18,548 nucleotides of DNA from Opitutaceae bacterium UBA3033 (GTDB taxonomy: Bacteria > Verrucomicrobiota > Verrucomicrobiia > Opitutales > Opitutaceae): the NCBI GenBank assembly GCA_002367815.1, contig DFDG01000148.1, positions 1,177-19,724 of the forward strand. The letters run 5' to 3'. Shown in pieces: positions 1-6,631 of the stretch. The first letter of the stretch is position 1. Every line of letters begins with the position of its first letter. The notes under the pieces were generated by a model. It did not search any database. It had not been told where the DNA came from and worked only from the letters and a program-made list of their open reading frames with translations. The translations under genes and the position numbers were made by a program.

Positions 1-501
1 ATCCTCAGCACGAGCGCACAAGTAGCCCATGTGCGTTCCGATGCAGACCAGACTACCCTGGGGTTGGAGCTCAAGTTCGCTGATTTTGAAGCCAGGAAGA
101 GTTACCTTCAGGTACTTGAACCGGTGGCGATCGGTGAAGGGTTAAAAGCGGGAGACCCCAATCTCGTAAGAGAAAAAGAACAAGGCCTAACCACCACGCT
201 ATATCACGGGTCAGGTGATATTCTGCTCACAGTTTGGCGGGATACCGAGAGTAAGACCGTCCAATCATTTGAATTTCGGATGCACGACTACTATGTGCGC
301 AGTGGCGTCACCTCGCCAAATTTGGATATATTCACGGGTGGACAGCAGACGGCAGAACATAAATCCGGTATCCGAGTGCCTGAACTAACACGATCCCGCG
401 AAGAAGAATCTGAAATTCGACAGCTCTTCTGTTTGGTGGTGCCGCATCTGAACCGGAAGATACCCGAGGACTTGCGCGAAAAACTGAAGCGCTATGCCTG
501 A
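1..501 (+). CDS. Partial protein of unknown function
   Basis: The reading frame is open from the window edge to a TGA at 499-501, so the gene probably begins upstream. A GTG at 31 could start a 156-residue protein, but the ten preceding codons are also open and no ribosome-binding site supports that GTG. I do not recognise a family. The visible part is soluble, mixed alpha/beta in character and rich in charged residues, with no signal peptide, membrane segment or cysteine motif; the C-terminus is a charged helix-like stretch (residues about 125-156 counted from the GTG). It converges on uxaC with about 50 bases between the stops, so it is not part of the uronate operon. Confidence 0.6.
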   Translation: MLSTSAQVAHVRSDADQTTLGLELKFADFEARKSYLQVLEPVAIGEGLKAGDPNLVREKEQGLTTTLYHGSGDILLTVWRDTESKTVQSFEFRMHDYYVRSGVTSPNLDIFTGGQQTAEHKSGIRVPELTRSREEESEIRQLFCLVVPHLNRKIPEDLREKLKRYA

Positions 502-553
502 GTGTCCGGATCAGTGACTCTAGTCTTACACAATATAGACGGCGGGGCAGGAA

Positions 554-1975
554 TCAAACCAACGTGAAAATTGGATCAAGATTCAGGCGGAAGTAATCGC
601 GGGCATTGGCGAAACAAATGTTTCGCACCATGCCACCGATATGCTCGAGGTTGTCAGGCAATTCACCCCGCTCCATTTGTGTTCCAAGTAGATTGCAGAG
701 CACGCGACGAAAATATTCGTGTCGGGTGTAACTGAGGAAACTGCGCGAGTCTGTCAGCATGCCGACAAAGCGGCTGAGCAGGCCAAGGTTGGCGAGCGCA
801 TTCACTTGCCCCTCCATGGCTTCCTTCTGATCGAGGAACCACCAACCACTGCCGAACTGAACTTTCCCGGGAATCGAGCCATCCTGATAATTGCCCGCCA
901 TGGTAGCGAAGATGTAGTTGTCAGCCGGATTTAAATTGTAGAGCACCATGCGCGGCAATTCATCGGTAGTATCAAGCGCATCGAGATAATGACCGAGGGA
1001 GCGCGCCTGCGGAAAATCACCGATACTATCTAAACCAGTATCGGGACCGAGTTGGTTGAGCAAGCGGGTGTTGTTGTTCCGTAACGCGCCAAGGTGCAGT
1101 TGTTTGGTCCAACCCTTGGCGGCGTCCCAACGCCCAAACTCCAACATGAGATATGAGCCGTATTTCACCCACTCGTCGCGGGAGGCGGCGCGACCGGCAT
1201 ATGCCCCTGCAAAGATGGCGGCAGCCTCAGTATGAGTGCAGGGTTTGGCCAACGCAGTCTCGAGACCATGATCAGACAAGCGGCCACCGACCGCATGAAA
1301 ATCGTCGTGGCGCTTTTTCAAAGCCGTTAGCAAATCATCGAACGTCTCAATCGAAAGCTTAGTCATCGCACCAAGTTTCTCAAGCCAGGTATTGAAGGCG
1401 CCCGGAGAATCGACGCCCAGGGCTTTATCCGGACGGAATGTGGGGTAGACCCGGGTTGAAATGCCGAGAGCCGCAATCCGGACGTGGGCGTCGAGTGAAT
1501 CCGCCGGATCATCAGTGGTACAGATAACGGCGACTTGCTTCTCGCGCAGGATGTCGTGAACGCGCATGCCCGCCAATTTTTCATTGGCCTGTTGCCAGAT
1601 CCGATCAGCCGAAGCCGGATTGATGATCTGGTCGATACCAAAATAGCGCTGCAATTCGAGATGCGACCAATGATAGAGGGGGTTGCCGAGCGTGTGAGGC
1701 ACCGTGGCGCACCATGCATCGAACTTCTCACGGGGTGAAGCATCACCCGTGCAAAAACGTTCCGGCACCCCATTGGCCCGCATCGTTCGCCATTTGTAGT
1801 GATCGCCGCCCAGCCAGATCTCCGTGAGATCAGTAAAGGCATGATTGTCCGCAATCTGTTGTGGCGAAAGATGGCAATGATAGTCGTAGATCGGCTCCGC
1901 CTTGGCGTAACGATGATAAAGCTCTCGCGCTGACTTGGACTGCAAAAGGAAATCGTCGTGAACAAAGGGTTTCAT
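554..1975 (-). CDS. uxaC: Uronate isomerase (glucuronate/galacturonate isomerase)
   Basis: This cytosolic enzyme interconverts D-galacturonate with D-tagaturonate and D-glucuronate with D-fructuronate, the entry step of hexuronate catabolism. The 473-residue length matches the family (about 470). The N-terminal YDYHCHLSP motif carries the metal-type HxH pair of the amidohydrolase superfamily (H33, H35). The family signatures GALRNNNTR (about residue 296) and GMLTDSRSFLSYTRHEYFRR near the C-terminus are intact, so the enzyme should be active. The ATG at 1973-1975 fits the family N-terminus but has no Shine-Dalgarno sequence. It is the last gene of a minus-strand set (SDR, epimerase, isomerase), 96 bases after the epimerase gene. 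A 12-bp palindrome lies in that gap and may allow separate control. Function is near certain; preference between the two uronates cannot be read from sequence. Confidence 0.97.
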   Translation of the reverse strand: MKPFVHDDFLLQSKSARELYHRYAKAEPIYDYHCHLSPQQIADNHAFTDLTEIWLGGDHYKWRTMRANGVPERFCTGDASPREKFDAWCATVPHTLGNPLYHWSHLELQRYFGIDQIINPASADRIWQQANEKLAGMRVHDILREKQVAVICTTDDPADSLDAHVRIAALGISTRVYPTFRPDKALGVDSPGAFNTWLEKLGAMTKLSIETFDDLLTALKKRHDDFHAVGGRLSDHGLETALAKPCTHTEAAAIFAGAYAGRAASRDEWVKYGSYLMLEFGRWDAAKGWTKQLHLGALRNNNTRLLNQLGPDTGLDSIGDFPQARSLGHYLDALDTTDELPRMVLYNLNPADNYIFATMAGNYQDGSIPGKVQFGSGWWFLDQKEAMEGQVNALANLGLLSRFVGMLTDSRSFLSYTRHEYFRRVLCNLLGTQMERGELPDNLEHIGGMVRNICFANARDYFRLNLDPIFTLV

Positions 1976-2032
1976 AAAAATAGTAGTCAGTGGAGAATAG
2001 CGGAGAGTGAGAAAAAAGACATAGCGCCTACG

Positions 2033-2044
2033 TTATTCGAATAA
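2033..2044. promoter_or_regulatory. 12-bp perfect palindrome upstream of uxaC (candidate operator)
   Basis: TTATTCGAATAA is its own reverse complement and sits in the 96-base gap between the epimerase gene and uxaC, 58 bases ahead of the uxaC start. The overlapping 10-mer CGAATAATCG (2038-2047) recurs at 3921-3930, directly before the start codon of the epimerase gene in the same operon. This fits a regulator-binding half-site, but no regulator gene is in the window, so the role is inferred. Confidence 0.35.
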
Positions 2045-2071
2045 TCGAAACTTACTTTTAGCTATGGGCTA

Positions 2072-3919
2072 CTACTCTCGGCTGATATCATTAAACATTG
2101 CTTCGATGGTGGTATAACTTTCCAGAAGTTTGGTCGCGGTTGCACAACGATCACGCGTGGCAAGGCCCGTATTTTCCGCAAGAAATATCAGGTAGGTTGC
2201 GATGCGCTGGGAAAACAACAAGCGCGCTTCGGCGCTGATCGAGTAAAACCGCGCCCGCTGGGTATAGCCCGCAGGAGAGTGATCGCCTAGGGCGGCCTTC
2301 TCGGATTTGCCGGCGGCGGCCAACACGTAGAGAAAGTTATATTCGAAAAAGACCATATGGTCGGGTGAAGGAGGCAAGTCTGTGAGAGCCGCCCGGCAAT
2401 TTTCGGATGAAGCAAACACATCGGTTAATTTCCCGAGTGCCGCAAGCGAAGTGCTCACGAAGGTGCGCGCCATCTTCTGTTCAGTGACATTGGAACTGAA
2501 GGCACCAGCCACCGCCATCTCGAGGGTGAACTGATACCAATCGCGCCAGAGGGCGGCGTCGGATGGATTCTTTGACTGCGAAAGTGCCACGCCCATTTCA
2601 TAGGTGTAGCGACCACTGGTTTTAATTTCGAGCGCACTGCCCGTGACTTCGCCCATCACTTGATAGTTCTCTGCCGATTTTCCTGAACCGGAGTGAAAGC
2701 CAATACTCACGCCGAACTTTTCACACACGTCCCATTGTTTCTGGATGAGGACCCGCAGTTCCGTGTTATCGGGATAAGGACTGTTCTTCTGAAAACCAAA
2801 CGCCGGCGCGATAAAATTTACGGGCATCCCCAGCACTTCGCAAAGCGCGAGCATGATAGCGGTGGTTTCGGGCGTGGTCAGACCCGGCAGCTCATCGATG
2901 GAAAGCTCGCGCAAGTAAGTGCAACCCACCGAGGTGGTAAATGCGGCCGCACGCGCTGCAGCATACTTATCGTCGCGCTGCTTCATTTTGAGCATGGGCG
3001 TCCAGACGGTTTCGAGCAGCTGAACAAATGCCGTATCATCGAGTTGCAGTCCAGCGGCAGTGACCCGGTCGCGGGTCTTCGTCACGATATCTGCCGGGAT
3101 GTCGGCGATTTTTGCCGGCCGGTTGAGCGCCAGTTCCGGCGACAAATCGAAAGTGATATAACTGGCCAACAAACAACCCTTCACCAGTGCGTCCTCGCGC
3201 TCATCAAATTTGCCGCCGATAGGCTGATGGTCGGCATTGAAAGACCAAGCAATCTTTCGACGGTGAAACCCGGTTTTGAGTTTTGAGAGCACACCCCCGT
3301 GGCTCATACCTTCGACACTTTGGCCTTGATGTCCCTCGGGCACATTGGTGCCGATGAAAGGAAATGGCACGGTGTCCAGCTGGTTGGCCAGCATCGCATC
3401 CACATCATAAACGAGTTCGCGCGGGATGGAGTTTTGATTAGCGGTAAATCCAAGATCGAGCGTGCTCATGGCCCACTCCACGGCCGGCCAATGCAAAATG
3501 GTAAACCGCGCACCAACCCCGAGAGTGCTCCGACCCAGCTGGGCATTCGCCATAGGAAAGATGGTCGAACCTGCGGCATATTCCTGAATGAGATTCTTGA
3601 GCTTGAGAAGATTGGACCAAGTAGCGGGAAAGATCGCCAATGCCCCCCCCAAAGCAATCCCACGATCAAGGAGCCCAATCGCGGTCCCCGGATTATGGGC
3701 CTCGAGCTGCCACGCGAAATCACCCGTGGCCGGATCTTCAATCAGTGTCCAGTTGCCGGCAGCAGTCGTAAAACAACTTTTCGGCCATTCCTGTAGTGAA
3801 ACACCAGCAATCAATTGCGCACTGAGTGCTGGCCAATCGAGACAGAAGTCAGGTGAAACACAGGGGTTCTGCGCAATGCGCAGATTATTTTTCAGCAGAA
3901 ACTCATTTATAGCCGACAT
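2072..3919 (-). CDS. uxaE: Tagaturonate/fructuronate epimerase family protein (UxaE-like)
   Basis: The predicted activity is C3 epimerisation of D-tagaturonate to D-fructuronate, which merges galacturonate breakdown into the mannonate route. Recognition rests on the C-terminal half, above all GFHSGSGKSAEN followed by VMGEVTG and EIKTSGRYTYE (from about H409), which matches my memory of the UxaE family first described in Thermotoga. At 615 residues it is longer than the roughly 480-500 I recall for Thermotoga-type members; the first ~100 residues look like extra sequence. No signal peptide or membrane segment is visible. It starts 13 bases after the stop of the SDR gene and precedes uxaC, an operon context that strongly supports the call. 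The ATG at 3917-3919 is preceded by the 10-mer CGATTATTCG, not by a Shine-Dalgarno sequence. The family is likely; substrate direction is inferred. Confidence 0.85.
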   Translation of the reverse strand: MSAINEFLLKNNLRIAQNPCVSPDFCLDWPALSAQLIAGVSLQEWPKSCFTTAAGNWTLIEDPATGDFAWQLEAHNPGTAIGLLDRGIALGGALAIFPATWSNLLKLKNLIQEYAAGSTIFPMANAQLGRSTLGVGARFTILHWPAVEWAMSTLDLGFTANQNSIPRELVYDVDAMLANQLDTVPFPFIGTNVPEGHQGQSVEGMSHGGVLSKLKTGFHRRKIAWSFNADHQPIGGKFDEREDALVKGCLLASYITFDLSPELALNRPAKIADIPADIVTKTRDRVTAAGLQLDDTAFVQLLETVWTPMLKMKQRDDKYAAARAAAFTTSVGCTYLRELSIDELPGLTTPETTAIMLALCEVLGMPVNFIAPAFGFQKNSPYPDNTELRVLIQKQWDVCEKFGVSIGFHSGSGKSAENYQVMGEVTGSALEIKTSGRYTYEMGVALSQSKNPSDAALWRDWYQFTLEMAVAGAFSSNVTEQKMARTFVSTSLAALGKLTDVFASSENCRAALTDLPPSPDHMVFFEYNFLYVLAAAGKSEKAALGDHSPAGYTQRARFYSISAEARLLFSQRIATYLIFLAENTGLATRDRCATATKLLESYTTIEAMFNDISRE

Positions 3920-3920
3920 G

Positions 3921-3930
3921 CGAATAATCG
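3921..3930. repeat. 10-mer CGAATAATCG, second copy of the pre-uxaC motif
   Basis: This ten-base sequence is identical to 2038-2047 and lies in the 13-base gap between the SDR stop and the epimerase start, one base from the ATG. Two copies at equivalent intergenic places of one operon suggest a shared regulatory or translational signal. Chance recurrence in AT-richer gaps cannot be excluded. Confidence 0.3.
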
Positions 3931-3932
3931 TT

Positions 3933-4721
3933 TCAAATGGTCATGGCGTGGTAGCCACCATCGACGATCAGCTCTTCGCCGGTAATGAATGATCCGGCGG
4001 CATCCGATGCCAGCAAAAGCGTGGCACCGATGAGTTCGCGGGATTCTCCGAAGCGATTCATCGGGGTATGTCCCATGATGCTGGCCACGCGATCGGGTGT
4101 GAGCACTTTCTTATTTTGCTCGGCCGGGAAAAACCCCGGGACGAGGACGTTGACACGGATCCGGTGCGGGGCCCATTCGCGGGCCAGATTGAGCGAAAGA
4201 TTGTGCACCGCTCCTTTGGTCGCCGAATAAGTAAACACCCGCGACAACGGCACGACTCCCGACATCGAACCCAGGTTGATGATGGATCCGCCCTGCCCCT
4301 GTTTGACGAGGTATTCTCCAAATACCTGACAGCCCAAAAACACCCCCTTGAGATTGACCTGCACTATGCGGTCAAACTCCTCCTCGGAAATATCGAGAAA
4401 CGGGGTCGCCGAATTTACGCCTGCACCATTAACAACCACATCGATGCGCCCGCATTTTTGCACCACGGCATCGCACAGTGCCACCAGCTCGGATTTGCTG
4501 GCCGTCTCGGCCGGGTGAAACCAGGCTTTGCCGCCTGCCGCGGAGATTTTATCGAGACGGTTTTGGGCCTTGTCGGCATTGCGCCCAACCAGCACAACTT
4601 CCGCACCCGCACCTGCGAGGCCCTCGGCCATCGCACCGCATAGTTCGCCGGTGCCGCCAATCACGACCGCAACCCGGCCGGATAAGCTAAAAAGTGAAGA
4701 AAGGTAGTCAGAAGTAGTCAT
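3933..4721 (-). CDS. uxuB: SDR-type D-mannonate oxidoreductase (fructuronate reductase)
   Basis: This short-chain dehydrogenase/reductase probably reduces D-fructuronate to D-mannonate with NAD(P)H. The 262-residue protein has a Rossmann nucleotide site (VVIGGTGELCG, residues 19-29), the NNAG equivalent VNGAG (97-101), active-site serine (S152 or S154), and the YxxxK pair Y165/K169 in TYSATKGA. The GFFPAEQN stretch (196-203) and the HTPMNRFGE stretch resemble Bacillus YjmF-type mannonate oxidoreductases. I place the start at the ATG 4719-4721, because an upstream ATG (4802) adds 27 residues that the family lacks and that run through the inverted repeat. It is first in the operon, 13 bases before the epimerase gene, and divergent from the LarA-like gene. 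The family is secure; the substrate is inferred from context and resemblance, and another sugar-acid ketoreductase is the main alternative. Confidence 0.85.
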   Translation of the reverse strand: MTTSDYLSSLFSLSGRVAVVIGGTGELCGAMAEGLAGAGAEVVLVGRNADKAQNRLDKISAAGGKAWFHPAETASKSELVALCDAVVQKCGRIDVVVNGAGVNSATPFLDISEEEFDRIVQVNLKGVFLGCQVFGEYLVKQGQGGSIINLGSMSGVVPLSRVFTYSATKGAVHNLSLNLAREWAPHRIRVNVLVPGFFPAEQNKKVLTPDRVASIMGHTPMNRFGESRELIGATLLLASDAAGSFITGEELIVDGGYHAMTI

Positions 4722-4774
4722 AGGCCCATCTATCTGAGCAGGCCGATCTAGAGCTTCAATGAAACAATTAAAAT

Positions 4775-4797
4775 TGATCGGGAATGATACCCGATCA
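4775..4797. promoter_or_regulatory. Perfect 8-bp inverted repeat, candidate operator of the divergent uronate promoters
   Basis: TGATCGGG (4775-4782) and CCCGATCA (4790-4797) are exact inverted copies separated by seven bases (AATGATA). The element lies in the only divergent intergenic region of the uronate locus, 53 bases before the LarA-like start and 54 bases before the SDR start. This symmetric place suits a repressor or activator controlling both transcripts. The binding protein is unknown and not encoded here; a GntR, LacI or IclR type sugar-acid regulator would be a reasonable guess. Confidence 0.5.
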
Positions 4798-4849
4798 CTC
4801 ATGGTTGCAGATGTCCGAGTTTACCGATTCATAAGGTCGTTAAACCGAC

Positions 4850-6148
4850 ATGAGTAATTGCCCAAATTTTTTAATTCCTCATAAAGGAACCTCCTCACTC
4901 ACAACAGAGGAAGTTCGCTACCTCGTCCAACAGGTTTGCCCACCGGATGTGTTTCGAGGCAAGAAAGTGATAGTCATAATCCCCGATGGCACCCGCACCG
5001 CGCCCATTGGGATGATGTTCAAATTGTTACACGCGCAACTGAAGGGCGTGGCAATCAAGTTTGATGTGATGATCGCACTGGGCACGCATCCTCCAATGAC
5101 GGATGATGCCATTAACGAACGAGTGGAGATCACAGCTGAACAGAGAATGTCCACCTATCGGAATGTGGAATTCATCAACCACGAATGGGACAATCCGGAG
5201 GCCCTACGAAATCTGGGAGTGATTCCCGCAGATGAAATCAACGAACTGTCGGGAGGACTGTTTTCCATGGATGTGCCGGTGCACATTAACCAGCGGCTCT
5301 TTGACTATGACCAGATCATCATCGTTGGACCGGTATTTCCTCACGAGGTCGTGGGGTTCTCAGGCGGCAATAAGTATTTGTTTCCCGGGGTTGCGGGCCC
5401 GGGAATCCTGAATTTTTTCCACTGGCTCGGGGCCGTGGTGACCAATCCCATGATCATTGGCAACAAATGGACCCCGGTGCGTAAAGTGGTCGATCGTGCG
5501 GGTGCGATGGTCAAAGTGCCTAAGCTGTGCTTCAGTCTGGTGGTGCAGGGTCATGGCGAACTGGCCGGTATCTTTACGGGCACTCCTGAAGAAGCGTGGG
5601 ACGCCGCAAGTGAACTCTCCAAAAAGCTGCACATCACCTACAAGGAGAAACCGTTTCACACCGTGCTATCATGTGCCCCACTTATGTATGACGAGCTATG
5701 GGTGGCAGGCAAGTGCATGTATAAGCTGGAGCCCGTGGTGGCCGATGGCGGCGAATTGATTATATATGCCCCACACCTCCACGAGGTATCTATTACTCAT
5801 GGTGAGCATATCCGCCGGATTGGTTACCACTGCCGAGACTATTTCCTCAAACAATGGAATCGGTTTAAAGATGAACCATGGGGTATACTCGCTCATTCCA
5901 CCCATGTGCACGGAATCGGATCGTATGATGCAGAGACTGGAGTGGAAACACCACGGGTTCGCGTCACGTTGGCCACAGGTTTGAGTGAAACCAAATGTCA
6001 CGAACTCAACCTCGGTTACCGTGACTGGCGCACGATCAACAAGGCGGATTTTGCGCATCGGGAAAGTGAGGGTATTTTATACGAACCGAAAGCAGGGGAA
6101 AGGCTCTACCATCTGACCCAGAAACCCAAATGGGCTGGCGGCAACTGA
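4850..6148 (+). CDS. LarA-superfamily nickel-pincer racemase/epimerase (candidate aldonate 2-epimerase)
   Basis: This 432-residue protein belongs to the lactate racemase (LarA/DUF2088) superfamily, whose members invert the carbon of alpha-hydroxyacids using the nickel-pincer nucleotide. The key residues align by spacing with Lactiplantibacillus LarA: PDGTR (D46, R49) with D72/R75; H80 in LGTHPP with H108; H165 and K175 in PHEVVGFSGGNK with H174 and the cofactor-bearing K184; H191 in NFFHW with the nickel ligand H200. All are present, so an active enzyme is expected if LarB, LarC and LarE are encoded elsewhere. It is transcribed away from the uronate operon across a shared inverted repeat. A lactate role is unlikely in this setting. 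A C2 epimerase of a hexonate, such as D-mannonate to D-gluconate, is my inference; the superfamily is known to include a D-gluconate 2-epimerase. No Shine-Dalgarno sequence precedes the ATG. Confidence 0.88.
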   Translation: MSNCPNFLIPHKGTSSLTTEEVRYLVQQVCPPDVFRGKKVIVIIPDGTRTAPIGMMFKLLHAQLKGVAIKFDVMIALGTHPPMTDDAINERVEITAEQRMSTYRNVEFINHEWDNPEALRNLGVIPADEINELSGGLFSMDVPVHINQRLFDYDQIIIVGPVFPHEVVGFSGGNKYLFPGVAGPGILNFFHWLGAVVTNPMIIGNKWTPVRKVVDRAGAMVKVPKLCFSLVVQGHGELAGIFTGTPEEAWDAASELSKKLHITYKEKPFHTVLSCAPLMYDELWVAGKCMYKLEPVVADGGELIIYAPHLHEVSITHGEHIRRIGYHCRDYFLKQWNRFKDEPWGILAHSTHVHGIGSYDAETGVETPRVRVTLATGLSETKCHELNLGYRDWRTINKADFAHRESEGILYEPKAGERLYHLTQKPKWAGGN

Positions 6149-6188
6149 TTTGCCCAACGCACCGGAAAATCAGAGATCAGCGAAAGGC

Positions 6189-6265
6189 TGGTGGGGCCGG
6201 CGGGAGTCGAACCCACAACCTTTTCCTTAGGACGGAACAGCTCTATCCAATTGAGCTACGGCCCC
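6189..6265 (-). tRNA. tRNA-Arg (anticodon CCU)
   Basis: Read on the minus strand from 6265 the sequence folds as a standard cloverleaf. The acceptor stem is GGGGCCG/CGGCCCC, the D-arm has GCTC/GAGC stems, the seven-base anticodon loop is GTCCTAA with anticodon CCT, and the T-arm is GTGGG-TTCGACT-CCCGC. The discriminator base is A (6192) and CCA is encoded (6189-6191). U33 and A37 are as expected. One oddity is a G27-A43 mismatch at the top of the anticodon stem. The tRNA reads AGG codons. It faces away from rpsR. Confidence 0.95.
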
Positions 6266-6292
6266 TGACCTCGCCATGAACGTGCGAAGTCG

Positions 6293-6345
6293 GTCTCCGG
6301 TCAACCATCCATTCGCATCCAAAATGCGGGTTGACAACCGGAGAC
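6293..6345. repeat. Nested inverted repeat between tRNA-Arg and rpsR (possible rpsR leader structure)
   Basis: Three stems nest in 53 bases. The outer one is GTCTCCGG (6293-6300) with CCGGAGAC (6338-6345). The middle one is GTCAACC (6300-6306) with GGTTGAC (6329-6335), sharing base 6300 with the outer stem. The inner one is CGCAT (6314-6318) with ATGCG (6324-6328) around a five-base loop. No T-run follows on either strand, so a simple terminator is unlikely. It ends 31 bases before the rpsR start codon, a place where ribosomal protein genes often carry autoregulatory RNA structures. Confidence 0.5.
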
Positions 6346-6376
6346 GACACTTAATCTTCTTCCCTTCTAATACGTC

Positions 6377-6571
6377 ATGAGCACCACCGAAGAAAACCAA
6401 CAGAGTCTCACCCCCGAGAATTTTCCGTTCACCGACCCACAGTTGATGATTCGTTATGTAACGGACACCGGGAAAATACTGCCCCGTAAATACACTGGAC
6501 TTTCCGCCAAACAACAACGCGCAGTTACCCGCACTATCAAACAGTCCCGCAACACCTTGCTGGCACTCTGA
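6377..6571 (+). CDS. rpsR: 30S ribosomal protein bS18
   Basis: This structural protein of the small ribosomal subunit partners bS6 on the platform. The 64-residue product ends with the unmistakable S18 core: YVTDTGKILPRKYTGL followed by SAKQQRAVTRTIKQSRN (residues about 27-60). It is shorter than typical bS18 (about 75-90), mainly at the N-terminus, where the first 20 residues are acidic/polar rather than basic. The ATG at 6377 is forced: a stop codon lies three codons upstream in frame. No Shine-Dalgarno sequence is present. Unlike the common rpsF-ssb-rpsR-rplI operon it stands alone, with a nested hairpin upstream and an intrinsic terminator directly downstream, so it is probably a monocistronic unit. 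A second copy elsewhere in the genome is possible but cannot be judged here. Confidence 0.92.
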   Translation: MSTTEENQQSLTPENFPFTDPQLMIRYVTDTGKILPRKYTGLSAKQQRAVTRTIKQSRNTLLAL

Positions 6572-6597
6572 TCGTCGGAAACTAATCAAACCATACC

Positions 6598-6625
6598 AGC
6601 CGGAGCGATATGTCTCCGGCTTTTT
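6598..6625 (+). terminator. Rho-independent terminator after rpsR
   Basis: AGCCGGAG (6598-6605) and CTCCGGCT (6614-6621) form a perfect 8-bp GC-rich stem with an eight-base loop, followed by a five-T run (6621-6625). It lies 27 bases after the rpsR stop and ends only six bases before the Sua5 start codon. Transcription from the rpsR promoter should stop here, and little space is left for a separate leader of the next gene. Confidence 0.85.
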
Positions 6626-6631
6626 CATGCC

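Noticed and set aside
1363..1965. 200-codon minus-strand frame overlapping uxaC
   Set aside because: It is in a different frame of uxaC itself; uxaC is full length with intact motifs and this frame has serine/arginine-rich shadow composition.
2693..3796. Two long plus-strand open frames (197 and 165 codons) opposite the epimerase gene
   Set aside because: They lie wholly antisense to a well-supported gene, have no family resemblance, and their composition is what the high-GC third positions of the opposite strand produce.
4068..4643. 191-codon plus-strand frame opposite the SDR gene
   Set aside because: Antisense to a clear SDR gene; histidine/arginine-rich and without recognisable motifs.
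4722..4802. 27-residue N-terminal extension of the SDR protein
   Set aside because: It would place the inverted repeat inside the coding region and has no family support; the ATG at 4721 gives the normal SDR length.
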